DNA of 64,000 nt from Hyalella azteca (GCF_000764305.2 NW_025938181.1:682687-746686); one strand, 5' to 3'. Shown: positions 22,115 through 30,300, numbered from the stretch's first letter. The notes: generated by a model from the sequence alone, not told the origin. Translations and numbers: made by a program.

Positions 22115-23432
22115 CAGGGTGCGCCACAGAAACTTACTTATTTGAAAGGTCAATAAAAACAAAAGTACTTCAAATATTGTTTTGATTTTTGTTTTATTTG
22201 AAAATACTATTTCCCAATTTTTTTTCATACAGTCTTGAAAATGACATCTGATAAATGGCGACCCCCAATGCGCATACACTGATGAAGTCGATTTTTGAAA
22301 TTCGCATCCACTCTTTGCAGCATATCAATCGGTATGTTGGCAATGGCATCGCGAATGTTGTTCTTGAGGTGATCTATGGTCCGTGGTCGATCGCCATGAA
22401 CCAGGGATTTCAAATAACCCCATAAAAAGAAATCACATGGAGCCAAATCTGGAGAGCGTGGCGGCCATTGGAGATCGCCTCTGAGAGAGATGAGGCGGTC
22501 GGGGAAATGTTGTCGCAGCAAATTCATTGAGTCTCGTGCTGTGTGTGCTGTGGCTCCATCTTGCTGAAGCCACACGTTCCTAACGTTCATTTCTTCGAGT
22601 CTTGGAAGAAAAAAATTCCTCGATCATGTTCCTGTAACGAGCTCCATTAACGGTAACTGCGCATTTGTTTTCTTAAAAAAAATAAGGACCAATTATTCCC
22701 ATTACCGACATCGCACACCAGACAGTAACTCGCTCGCAGTTAAGTGGCTTCTGGTGAAGCTCTCGTGGATAATAACACCACACCAATAACGCATGTTTTG
22801 CTTGTTGACACAGCCGGAAATGTGGAAGTGAGCCTCGTCACTGAAAAAAACGATCACGTCTTCAGGCAGGTTGTTAACCAGCATTTCACATGCATTTTGA
22901 CGGGCAACAAAATAGCGTTCAGATAATTCTTGCACAACAGCCAATTTATAGGTATGAAAGTGAAGGTCTTCATGGAGAATTCGTCGAACAGTGGTTTCAG
23001 AAATTCCCATAGCAGCGGCGTGTTTGCGAGCCGAACGCCTGAGAGAACGCATAACTGACTGCCTCACTCTTTCGACATTTTCCGAAGTTCTGATGGTCCG
23101 TTGACGTTCATTTCTGGGTTTAGCGACACTTCCATACTCTAGAAATGAGGTAACCCACGACAGAATCGAATTACGGCCAGGAACGAGTTTGTGAGGAGGA
23201 ATTACAAAGCGTGAGCGGAAGGTGCGTTGCGTAGCAACAAGTGAGCGACCGTTGGAAATGAAGGTTTCGACTGCGAATGCCCGCTGCTCTCTAGTCCAGA
23301 TCATGATGGTAACTAATTAGGATAGAAACAAACTTGGGAACTTCCCCCTCCAGATGCGCCCCCTTTCGCCCCTCTACCCGCCCAACTTAGTGGGCGGGAA
23401 TTTTTTCAAATAAGTTTCTGTGGCGCATCCTG
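22115..23432 (-). mobile_element. Mariner-like element, nearly complete, TA target duplication
   Basis: Imperfect terminal inverted repeats start CAGGGTGCGCCACAGAAACT (22115) and end TTTCTGTGGCGCATCCTG (23432), each flanked by TA (22113-22114 and 23433-23434). Length 1318 bp, a usual size for mariner/Tc1 elements. The paralogous segment at about 30257-30264 reads TGATATACAAATTAG without the element and so preserves an empty site. A decayed transposase lies inside on the minus strand. Confidence 0.95.
22225..23304 (-). pseudogene. Mariner-family transposase, inactivated
   Basis: Transposases of this family cut and paste DNA at TA sites using three acidic residues. From 23304 the frame starts MIWTREQRAFAVETFISNG, has a helix-turn-helix region (RSARKHAAAMGISETTVRR) and the first catalytic motif FFSDEAHFHISG. 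It is followed, after breaks, by LQQDGATAHTA and RSPDLAPCDFFLWGYLK. There are 36 residues between the second and third acidic residues. Breaks seen: a one-base frameshift near 22795 after MRYWCG, a TAA near 22672 after GPYFF, and a one-base T-run frameshift near 22610. The C-terminus LSDVIFKTV and stop are intact. Similar transposases are widespread in arthropods. This copy cannot make a full protein. Confidence 0.95.
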
Positions 23433-23522
23433 TACAAATTAGATACTGTTCTTAACCACTATATACATATACACTATATACATATACTGTTCTTAACCAC
23501 TGTCCTTGTATATACAAGGACA
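23433..23522. repeat. TATATACATA repeats and a 22-bp perfect palindrome
   Basis: ACTGTTCTTAACCAC occurs twice around TATATACATATAC repeats. TGTCCTTGTAT then ATACAAGGACA (23501-23522) forms a perfect palindrome with no loop. Confidence 0.85.
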
Positions 23523-23697
23523 GAGATACTGTATTATTTTAACGTGACTCACTCGTTATCCGGCGACGTAATAATAATAGCTGGTATCGCCGGTGAGACG
23601 TGCTCCAGAGCGGGCGCTCTGACACCGCTGTATGTCACTGCGGGTGCCTGCAAACCAATCACAACTTGATGAATCGACGCAGGAAAGATCGACGAAC
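23523..23697. other. Short non-coding stretch downstream of dynein exon C
   Basis: The next dynein exon would be expected on this side but nothing matching it is seen here. Confidence 0.4.
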
Positions 23698-23826
23698 TTC
23701 AGTATCGAGATCCCACAGGTTTATTCTGCCGGTGCCGTCGACGGTGGTGAAGAGAGCGGGGTGAGTGGGGGACCAGGCCACGTCGTTGACGCTGTAGTCT
23801 ACGGAGGTGTGCAGGGGCTTCGTTTC
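23698..23826 (-). CDS. DYNC1I: Dynein intermediate chain, WD40 exon C
   Basis: Cytoplasmic dynein intermediate chains are WD40-propeller subunits that link the dynein motor to cargo adaptors and dynactin. This exon starts after TTTTGGCAG and reads [18 protein letters not shown], then [20 protein letters not shown] and DLDTEV. The SPTHPALF run followed by a VDG.GR..LW strand and DTEV is diagnostic of the family's C-terminal propeller. It starts in phase 0, matching the end of exon B. The 3' splice edge is uncertain: a weak GTTCGT follows DTE. Exons for the final blade are not found in the window, so this is a partial gene. Confidence 0.85.
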
Positions 23827-24009
23827 CTGCCAAAATCATCAGATATAACTGTATACTTGCTATTAGTTTTTATTAACCTGGTAGCCAGAAAATGAGTCAT
23901 AAGGGATACCACGTTTATTTACAAATTTTGAGTTTAGCTACAGAATTATCTATTTTCGGTACAACTACAGGACAAAAATCAATAGTTCTTTATGGTTAGT
24001 TGCAAGCAC

Positions 24010-24140
24010 CCCCATTTTCCAGAGTTTCACTGTGCAGCTCAATGATGAGGTCAAGAAGTTTCTCTGCCCTGGGTGCGCGCTAATGCCCGTAACACACCCA
24101 CAGTGACCGTACACCTTCCAGCTGGCCCCGTGACGACCAG
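24010..24140 (-). CDS. DYNC1I: Dynein intermediate chain, WD40 exon B
   Basis: Begins after the acceptor TTCTTCGACAG and reads, with one base from exon A, AGRHGASWKVYGHCGCVTGI, then SAHPGQRNFLTSSLSCTVKLW and KMG before a GTGCTT donor. RHG, GH..VTGI and F.TSS...TVKLW correspond to the family pattern. The exon is 131 bp, entering in phase 1 and leaving in phase 0, in step with A and C. Oddities: the usual acidic-aromatic pair before TVKLW is replaced by Ser-Cys, and two extra cysteines appear in the GH loop. The gene is therefore either a fast-evolving paralogue or an early pseudogene, although the reading frame is intact. Confidence 0.82.
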
Positions 24141-24263
24141 CTGTCGAAGAATAAAGGAGCATTGTAGAGTAAAGGGGTAATTCTGCTCTGTAATAGCTCT
24201 AGCTAGTAAATCATCAATAGACCTATAAACACCGTTATCGATTAATTCAACACGTTATCTTAC

Positions 24264-24360
24264 CAGTGAACACAATGCCAGTCAGGGAACCTATTAGGAA
24301 GTGGGTTTTTGTTACTTCTAGTGACGTGGCACGCACGCCATCAGGTAGTTCCACGGTTTC
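24264..24360 (-). CDS. DYNC1I: Dynein intermediate chain, WD40 exon A
   Basis: Follows the acceptor TTTTTTTACCAG and encodes ETVELPDGVRATSLEV then TKTHFLIGSLTGIVFT, ending in phase 1 at a good GTAAGA donor. The pattern V.ATS....F.IGS..G.V.TA.RHG, completed across the intron by exon B, matches the blade before RHG in cytoplasmic dynein intermediate chains. Upstream exons (the N-terminal dynactin-binding region and the first blades) are not recognised between 24361 and the module array at 24.9 kb. With B and C the three exons give 119 codons without a stop. Confidence 0.8.
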
Positions 24361-24392
24361 CTGGTAAAAAAATAGAAATATTATATACACTT

Positions 24393-24455
24393 CTTACCTG
24401 TCCAATCGATCTTAACTTTTGCACACTTGCGCAAAGTTGAAATTTAAAAATATTT
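24393..24455 (-). repeat. Interspersed repeat, family alpha, fragment
   Basis: TTACCTGTCCAATCGATCT and TTTTGCACACTTGCGCAAAG match the inverse of the family at 634-815. Confidence 0.7.
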
Positions 24456-24485
24456 TTTCACTGCAGATCAAATGGTCTAAAATCG

Positions 24486-24850
24486 TTATTCAAAAATAAT
24501 CAAATAGTCAAAAAATAGTTGACGTTCAACGTTTTGTTGAATGTTGTTGTTGCGCGTTGAATCCTCACGACGCGGATCAAAATCTGTGTCGCTGGTGGTA
24601 ATAGTCTCTACTGGGTTGAATGTGTGTTTCTTTGCGAGACGGGTGACGATCATTTGGAGAGTTGTCCGGATGAACTTCATGTAAACTTGAATCTTCAGCG
24701 AATTCAATTCTTTCCTCGGATATGCTGGAGTCAGATAACTCACGTGTGCAGCTGGTGCAGGATTGGCATCGTTCTTGGATTTCATACTTGGAGGCTCCCA
24801 GCTCTGCACGAGCTCAGTGCCTCCATCGATCGATCGATCGAGCTTCTAAG
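24486..24850 (-). other. Unrecognised coding-like segment, two open minus frames
   Basis: The minus strand is open in two frames. One reads SKNDANPAPAAHVSYLTPAY and continues for 108 codons. The other is acidic and cysteine-bearing (QERCQSCTSCTRELSDSSI then SEERIEFAEDSSL) for about 75 codons. One is probably a true or former coding exon; I cannot tell which and recognise neither. An ATCGATCGATCGATCG run lies at its upstream edge (24825-24841). Confidence 0.3.
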
Positions 24851-24929
24851 CTCTAATCACCTTGTTCAGGCGAGGAAGAGTCATAATCGACGATACTTGG
24901 CCCTGCTCCTTCCCTGCTACTTAGGCGGT

Positions 24930-25240
24930 GGGTGAAGTTCAGTTTAATGAGGGTGAAGTGTGGGTTAAGTTTAATTGTGTTAATGAGGGTGAAATGTGGG
25001 TGAAGTTTAATTTGTTCACGCAGGTCTTTGTATATCGCATTTTTCTCTTGACAATGTTGTTTTGTTGCACGTACTATGTTTTCAGCAGCTCCGTTAAGGA
25101 GGTTAGCGAGCGACTGAAAGACATGTGGAGTGCTGTGTGGACTTTGTGTAGGAAAGAGATGGAGAATTTTGTGGTGTTGGGTTTGCCGTTTCTCCCGCAA
25201 CTCTTGCGTTCACCGTGCCAAGCCCAAAATTTTTAAATAA
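24930..25240 (-). pseudogene. Repeated-module protein, module copy c
   Basis: Part of an unrecognised family of repeated modules on the minus strand. This copy has the entry motif NFGLGTV, then TPQNSPSLS and, after a frame change, TQSPHSTPHVFQSLANLLNG followed by AAENIVRATKQHC and IYKDLREQIKL. It ends in a short repeated tail HPHFTLI/NPHFTLI. The predicted fold is a helix pair rich in Lys/Gln preceded by proline-directed Ser/Thr motifs. The frame change between NSPSLS and STPH shows this copy is damaged. Function unknown. Confidence 0.5.
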
Positions 25241-25264
25241 ATCAATTCTAGCACACAGAGTAAT

Positions 25265-26113
25265 TCAACAGAAGATGCCTGGATTCAACAAAAGATGCCT
25301 GGCAGGCTGCAGTGATTTAGCTGGTGTTGGTATTTTTTTTCCTGATGATTTACCTGGTATTGGCTTCGTCAAGATTATGTCGGATGCCGCCAGCAAAATC
25401 ACGCATGCGACGACGCCTGCTACCGCGCGGTGGCGGCAGATTGAGTGATCGCTCACCAAGCGGTGAGCGATCTTCAAGGGGTGAACTCCTGGGCTGATCT
25501 GGCGCCGTACGCCTCGACGAGGCCGTGCCCCTCGACGACGGGGTGTTGGGGGTCGTGGGGGAGAAATTGGGGGTGCAGTAGGTGACCTGGAAGGCCGGGG
25601 AGTGAAAATGGGACGGGGGGAAATGCCCCTCGACAGAGGGGTGCTGCTCCTTGATCCTTGCTGTTGCTGCTGGCTGACGTTTAATTTGTTTAACTGGATT
25701 AGACAAGTACCAAGTTTTTCACGAGTAATTTTACAAATCATACGATGTTGTTGTGTTTGACATTTCAAATTGTTAGCATGTGAAATAAGAATGTTGCCGG
25801 CGTCGGTGAAGATTTCTGGTCTTTGACAATTCAAATTGTTAGCATGTGAAATAAGAATGTTGCCGGCGTCGGTGAAGATTTCTGGCGTACTGCTTGGACT
25901 GCATCTGTTGAGTCCTGCAGCTGAGGGCGGAGGGTTTATGCACGTATCTTTTAACATATAAATGCCCATATTTTTAGCCTTCAGAGCTAGTGATTGCCTG
26001 CTTCGCTGACGAGGAGCCTTAACGGCTCTTGCTATTCTTTTTTTTATTAAAGTAGGTATATTGTCTCTGATGAATTTAATGACGGCAAATAGGCCGGAGA
26101 TCAAACTAGGCAT
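25265..26113 (-). CDS. Basic, Ser-Pro/Arg-rich protein with STP module, 282 codons, unknown family
   Basis: The longest non-repetitive open frame in the window. It starts MPSLISGLFAVIKFIRD and is basic around residues 25-50 (KKRIARAVKAPRQRSRQS). It then carries the module CSPSSTPEIFTDAGNILIS, whose second half is duplicated in tandem, then a Q run, a stretch rich in SP/TP and Arg (SPRPIFTPRPSRSPTAPP), and an Arg-rich end. Near 25490 the frame that matches the other copies (SPLGERSLNLPPPRGSRRRR) lies one frame over, so the terminal 60 codons are probably shifted; that alternative ends LDEANT at a GTAAAT donor (25349). I recognise no known family. Composition suggests a nuclear, nucleic-acid-binding or phosphorylated protein, which is inference only. 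Confidence 0.45.
   Translation of the reverse strand: MPSLISGLFAVIKFIRDNIPTLIKKRIARAVKAPRQRSRQSLALKAKNMGIYMLKDTCINPPPSAAGLNRCSPSSTPEIFTDAGNILISHANNLNCQRPEIFTDAGNILISHANNLKCQTQQHRMICKITREKLGTCLIQLNKLNVSQQQQQGSRSSTPLSRGISPRPIFTPRPSRSPTAPPISPPRPPTPRRRGARPRRGVRRQISPGVHPLKIAHRLVSDHSICRHRAVAGVVACVILLAASDIILTKPIPGKSSGKKIPTPAKSLQPARHLLLNPGIFC
25447..25473. other. Hairpin within the SPLGERS module, copy 1
   Basis: GATCGCTCACC AAGC GGTGAGCGATC forms an 11-bp perfect stem. The same hairpin recurs at about 26603, 26724 and 26829. It encodes the DRSPLGERS part of the module on the minus strand. Confidence 0.85.
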
Positions 26114-26552
26114 GATTCGATTATGTTAGCCAGACGCCTTAGATACATTATAAATCGTATAAAATAAATAAATATCTAATCTAATAAGATCCTAAGTAAT
26201 CTAAACTGATTTTCCAGAAGAACTACGTGCAATATTCCAGCAGTCAAACGTCAGAAGATGAAGTCACGGATTCTTTTTCAATCACCTCGACAAGCTGAGA
26301 TAAACTGCAAAAAAAAAAAATGTCGCGGAAGACGTTAGTCACAATAATTTAAAGAAAAAGCATGGCAAGATTCTAACTTTATTACTCAAGTCAGCTGAAT
26401 TTTTTTAAGAGTAATTCAACAGAACATTTCTAGCACGAGTAATTCAACAGAAGATGCCTGGATTCAACAAAAGATGCCTGGCAGGCTGCAGTGATTTACC
26501 TGGTGTTGATATCTTTTGTTCCTGATGAAATGATGTTCCTGTGTTTTTCTTT
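26114..26552. other. Spacer between module copies
   Basis: Mostly AT-rich, with an A-run at 26307-26318. The part from 26414 to 26525 repeats the sequence around 25255-25345 (TAATTCAACAGAAGATGCCT, GGCAGGCTGCAGTGATTTA), so the module duplication includes this non-coding flank. Confidence 0.6.
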
Positions 26553-26890
26553 TAATCATCAGCAATATTAAGCATGCGACGACGCGGTGGCGGCAGATTG
26601 AGTGATCGCTCACCAAGCGGTGAGCGATCTTCGGATGAACTGGCACCTCCTGGGTGCCGTACGCCTCCAGCAATATTAAGCATGCGACGACGCCTGCTAC
26701 CGCGCGGTGGCGGCAGATTGAATGATCGCTCACCAAGAGGTGAGCGATCTTCGGATGAACTCCTGGCACCTCCTGGGTGCCGTACGCCTCCAGCAATATT
26801 AAGCATGCGACGACGCCTGCAGATTGAGTGATCGCTCACCAATAGGTGAGCGATCTTCGGATGAACTCCTGGCACCTCCTGCAGCATGTG
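26553..26890 (-). repeat. Tandem array of SPLGERS/LPPPRGSRRRR modules, three copies
   Basis: A unit of about 105-125 bp is repeated three times. Each copy reads on the minus strand SSEDRSPLGERSLNLPPPR with GSRRRRMLNIAGGVRHPGG, or a deleted form of it. Each copy contains the GATCGCTCACC/GGTGAGCGATC hairpin, with loop variants AAGC, AAGA and AATA. The consistent frame across copies and at 25490-25350 favours a coding origin, although the copies are more alike in DNA than one would expect under long selection. Confidence 0.75.
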
Positions 26891-27000
26891 AAATAAGAAT
26901 GTTGCCGGCGTCGGTGAAGATTTCTGGTCTTTGACAATTGTTAGCATGTGAAAGAATGTTGCCGGCGACGGTGAAGATTGTTGAAGATCCAACAGCTTGT
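26880..27000 (-). repeat. STP-module fragment, tandemly duplicated
   Basis: Two imperfect copies of AGCATGTGAAATAAGAATGT, TGCCGGCGTCGGTGAAGAT, also present twice at 25767-25880. On the minus strand it encodes the SPTPATFLFHML-like or EIFTDAGNILIS frame depending on phase. Confidence 0.7.
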
Positions 27001-27214
27001 TGGATGGAAGGATCCTGGCTATTTAAAAGCAGACCTTTAGCAATATTAACTTCAATTCATTACCCCTGGGAACAGGGTAATCCAGGGCACTTGAGGGTGT
27101 TTAATCACCTTCATGGTTTAAACACTAGCGCAATTAAAATTGTTTACGATAAATCCATCGATTACAACTACATTTCTACATTTTAATAAAGGAGAAATGT
27201 AAATAATAGAGAGC
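27001..27214. other. Non-coding stretch
   Basis: Nothing recognised. Confidence 0.4.
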
Positions 27215-27560
27215 CTACGCAGGATAATCAAATGTCCGTTTCATAAGAAAAAGCCTAAAACAACTCACAATTCCGGGCTGAGCATAACGAGGCATTCTGT
27301 TGAGCATAGCAGGATTTCTCATCCCCTGCCCAGGCGCTGGATGCCGTACCCTCGGGAGCCCCACGGGACGCGGGCCTTCAGAAGGGTGGGGCCTGGACTC
27401 CATCAACGCGGGCCTGGTGTTGATGGAGTCAAGACAATATTGAATGTCTTTCACGTAAATGCCAGCCAAATCACGCAGGCGACGACGCCTACTAGTCGCT
27501 TGACCGCGCGATGGCGGCAGCTTGAGTGCGCCAAGGGAGCCATTGAACGAAGTTTTTGAA
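27215..27560 (-). pseudogene. Arg-rich module, divergent copy with extended tail
   Basis: Minus strand reads LGALKLPPSRGQATSRRRRL then RDLAGIYVKDIQYCLDSINT, aligning with SLNLPPPRGSRRRRMRDFAG and GIRHNLDEANT at 25350-25490. Where the other copy has a GTAAAT donor right after NT(R), this copy reads on through RPALMESRPHPSEGPRPVGL and PRVRHPAPGQGMRNPAMLNR. It therefore either preserves the joined next exon or is a different splice form. The join ACCAG is shared. Unknown function. Confidence 0.45.
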
Positions 27561-28150
27561 GTTAGTTTGTTGAAGTTTAAGTTGTTCGCGCATTTATTTG
27601 TATATCAGATTTTCCGCTTGTTGTTTTCTTCCACGTTGTATGTTTCCAGCAGCTCCGGTAAAGAGGTTGGCGAGTGACAGAAAGACGTGTGGAGTACTGA
27701 GTGGACTTTGTGTAGAAAGAGATGGAGAATTTTGTGGTGTTTGCACCGTGCCAAGCCCAAAATAGTTCAGCACCCGACCAAACCAAAAAATTCCGTTTAA
27801 TTTTTTTAACTTGATTCGATGAATATCAAGTTCTTCACGAACATTTTTGTAAATCATAAGTTTCTTTTGAATATGTTGTTTTCTTTTACTTTTCACATCC
27901 TCAGCAAGTTCGGTAATAATGTTGCCGAGGTCGGCGAGGATGTGTGGAGTACTGTATGGACTGCATGTGTGGAGTACTGCATGCGGAGAATTTTGTGGTG
28001 TTTGCTGCACCGTGCGACAGCCAAAATAGTTCCGCACCAGGGGGAGGGACATGCATTAAATGGGCCCACAATAGTTTTGTGGTGTTTGCACCATGCGAAG
28101 GCCAAAATAGTTCCGCACCTGGGGGAGGGACATGCATTAAATGGGCCCTC
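27561..28150 (-). CDS. Repeated-module protein, module copies a and b, unknown family
   Basis: From 28052 a 152-codon open frame contains two successive modules. Module a reads RNYFGCRTVQQTPQNSP, then CSPYSTPHILADLGNIITEL, AEDVKSKRKQHIQKKLMIYK and NVREELDIHRIKLKKLN. Module b reads LNYFGLGTVQTPQNSP, TQSPLSTPHVFLSLANLFTG and AAGNIQRGRKQQAENLIYK, then a TAA, after which MREQLKLQQTNFKNF continues the pattern. Upstream (28060-28150) the NYFG..VQTPQN entry motif is duplicated once more. Conserved points are NYFG, TPQNSP, SP.STPH, a Lys/Gln-rich helix, IYK and RE(Q/E)L. The modules could be repeated exons of one gene or a decayed tandem gene family. No name can be given. Confidence 0.45.
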
Positions 28151-28165
28151 AATAGTCCCAGGTGC
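28045..28165. repeat. Tandem duplication carrying the NYFG entry motif
   Basis: CAAAATAGTTCCGCACC, GGGGGAGGGACATGCATTAA and ATGGGCCC occur twice in succession (from about 28021 and 28092). Confidence 0.85.
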
Positions 28166-28238
28166 CGCACACCCGCTCGCCGCGGTCTCGAACGTCAAGA
28201 TTTTGATAGGACTTTTTAAATGCGTAGGAATAATGAGA

Positions 28239-28427
28239 TCAACAAGACATGACGTGTTTTTGGCTTCTTGTGTAGGCAATATAGAAATTTACTATCAGTT
28301 TTTTCTCCTCATTCGAACACTTTCTAGAAAAGGCACGTTGGCCCAGACACGCACCTTCAAAGGTCTCTTTCATTTCTTTAATAGTGATGCGACAAGACCG
28401 TCTCACAGGTCGCCCATTTAAGAACAC
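28239..28427 (-). CDS. Unrecognised 62-codon open frame
   Basis: Reads FLNGRPVRRSCRITIKEMKE then TFEGACLGQRAFSRKCSNEE, KKLIVNFYIAYTRSQK, HVMSC and stop. The composition is protein-like (basic, few low-complexity runs). It lies just upstream of the module array on the same strand and could be an exon of it or an independent relic. No family is recognised. Confidence 0.25.
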   Translation of the reverse strand: MFLNGRPVRRSCRITIKEMKETFEGACLGQRAFSRKCSNEEKKLIVNFYIAYTRSQKHVMSC

Positions 28428-28499
28428 AACACGAAAGACAATTAAACGTCGAAGTTCAAGATGAACGCTTCTCGCGATTGCTGTATAACCTGTCCTCGA

Positions 28500-28620
28500 C
28501 GACTTCCTAATTGAAGGTTATCCACTACCTAATTAAAGGTTATCAGTAAAAAAAAATGCATTATTTGCCAGGTTATCAGTTAATAACAATGGCATTAATT
28601 GCCAGGTTCTCAGTCGACAA
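28500..28620. repeat. Short GGTTATCAGT repeats
   Basis: AATTGAAGGTTATCCACTACC/AATTAAAGGTTATCAGT and two ATTGCCAGGTTMTCAGT words in succession; a local short-period repeat. Confidence 0.5.
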
Positions 28621-28623
28621 AAA

Positions 28624-29460
28624 TTAAACATTCGAAAGACCATTCCCTAGCTGTGAGGCAAGTCTCACTAACTTTGCAAGGTTGGAGGCCGCCGTTATGG
28701 TTGACCGCGCCTTCACCTTCACCAAGTACTTCTCAATGCTGTAGACTGTAGAGCATTGAGGTTCGGTTCCGTCAAAGTGTACTTTCCCGATATCCGCATC
28801 GGTGCTCGGGCCATGCGCCGGATTTGCTTTGCATGGCAAATTTAACCGGCCCAACCGTTGATCTCTTCCCGCAACATTGATGAACACATAGTGTCACGCC
28901 CTCCACCAGGAGAAGTTCTTTCATTGCCTTTTGTATTGCGAGATTATCCTCACGGGCTGAGTGTGGGCAGCATCGTCACTCAACAAGCGGATAGCCATCC
29001 TCCGGCGCCGGCTTTTAACGGTTTGGGGATTCAAGCTAAGCTGTTTCCCGCTGCTGCTAAAGAGTGGCTCAGGCACGTCGGTTAGAGAACCAGCAGGTCG
29101 GCGTAACTGAACCGGCGCTCGCGCAACCGAACTGTTAATGATGTCTCGAAGTTCGTTTTCGTATTCCTTGTCACGTTTTTCAATTCGGTTCTTCGGCGGT
29201 TTGGTGTCGTTCTTGTCCAATGTGAGTTCGGTGCTGCTCTCGTCGATCTCATCAGGTCCATACAGGACGTTACATTCTGGAAAGGTGCTCTTATTTCAAG
29301 AATCTTCATTTTGGCCGCCCGTCTCTTCCCTGAACTTGTTCGCTTGGCCGCACTCCTGATCGCATTTCATATTACATGAGCTGCTGGTTGTTGTTGTCGC
29401 TGAAGTTCCACAGCAGGAAGTTCCAAGATCCTAATGCTTTTCTTCACCTCCCATCTTTCG
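28624..29460 (-). pseudogene. Degenerate coding-like region, unknown family
   Basis: Several minus frames look protein-like. One reads GTSCCGTSATTTTSSSCNMK then CDQECGQANKFREETGGQNE, a TGA, then FPECNVLYGPDEIDESSTEL and KNRIEKRDKEYENELRDIIN before a stop near 28920. A second (28624-28887) reads GPSTDADIGKVHFDGTEPQC and SIEKYLVKVKARSTITAASN. Breaks prevent a single product. The Cys spacing and charged helix do not point to a family I know. It may be a gag-like or host pseudogene. Confidence 0.3.
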
Positions 29461-29734
29461 AAGAACTTGTGCTTTTATATCACGAATTTTTGCTATCCCA
29501 GTCCATTACCTTGAAGAGACTACTCCCCATAATTTTATCACTTTTTGTGAGTACTCCCTAAAGTTTTGCAGTGAATATCACATTGGTCGCGACAACGCTT
29601 GAAATTTTGTAGAGGACATCACTTAAGTTGCCGCTGCTCATGTGGATGTGGAGAATATAATGATAACTGTCAAAATTGTCAACTAATGGCGGTTTACTAA
29701 TTGTCAACCGGCTCAACTAATCAGTGAAAATGAT
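29461..29734. other. Non-coding stretch
   Basis: Nothing recognised. Confidence 0.4.
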
Positions 29735-30064
29735 TCACTGCACTTGTGACCAGTCCAGTATAGGAGCAAGTCTTTTTGTGTAGTTCAAATTCGGGGCGCC
29801 AGGGGCAATGTATAAATTGGTTAAATGTATTGCTGCCCTATGTTCCCTATAATTGCTTACATTGTCGGATTTATAGTGACAATCTGGAAATTCCAGTTTG
29901 CACATATATTTCCTCTGGGGCGAATAAGATGTCGCCCTACCTATAGGAGGGTTCTCCGCGGCTTCCAGTAGTATTGTGCTTCTTCTTGGGCCCGTCAGAT
30001 TTATACCGAAAATCTGGAAATTCCAATTTGCACATATATTTTTGACGGGCGAATAAGATATCAC
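29735..30064 (-). pseudogene. C2H2-like zinc-finger exon, partly duplicated
   Basis: The minus frame contains QRKYMCKLEFPDCHYKSDNV then SNYREHRAAIH, giving C-x6-C-x12-H-x4-H. The histidine side is canonical for C2H2 but the Cys-Cys spacing is longer than the usual 2-4. A second, less intact copy (RQKYMCKLEFPDFRYKSDGP, second Cys lost) lies at about 29998-30060 in another frame. The duplicated DNA spans about 29865-29972 and 29997-30103, each followed on the minus-strand upstream side by a GC-rich part. The pattern recalls alternative terminal zinc-finger exons of BTB-type insect genes, but this is only a suggestion. Confidence 0.45.
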
Positions 30065-30084
30065 CCTACCTATAGGAGGGTTCT

Positions 30085-30300
30085 CCGCGGCTTCCAGGAG
30101 TCGTGGGCTTCTCCTCCGGCCCGCGGAGCGCCTAGACGCGGACCGCGACGTTCTCGCGCTCGAGTTCCTCGAAGCCTCGGGGGTGGCGGGTGGACTGCAA
30201 ACTGCGAGTAAGGCACATGAATCTAAATTATTTGGTGCGGTGTGTTAATGATATACAAATTAGATAGTTTTTTTAACCACTATATAAATAGTATATAGAA
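30085..30300 (-). repeat. GC-rich paralogous segment with the mariner empty site
   Basis: Matches 21945-22114 joined to 23433-23500: CTTCCAGGAGTCGTGGGCTT, GGACTGCAAACTGCGAGTAA, CATGAATCTAAATTATTTGG, TGATATACAAATTAGATAG. No mariner is present at the corresponding TA (about 30257-30260). A further partial copy of the GC-rich part is at 29955-29995. Confidence 0.85.

Noticed and set aside
21806..22279. 157-codon minus frame as a gene
   Set aside because: It runs across the junction of the mariner end and the GC-rich paralogous segment, so its translation is chimeric.
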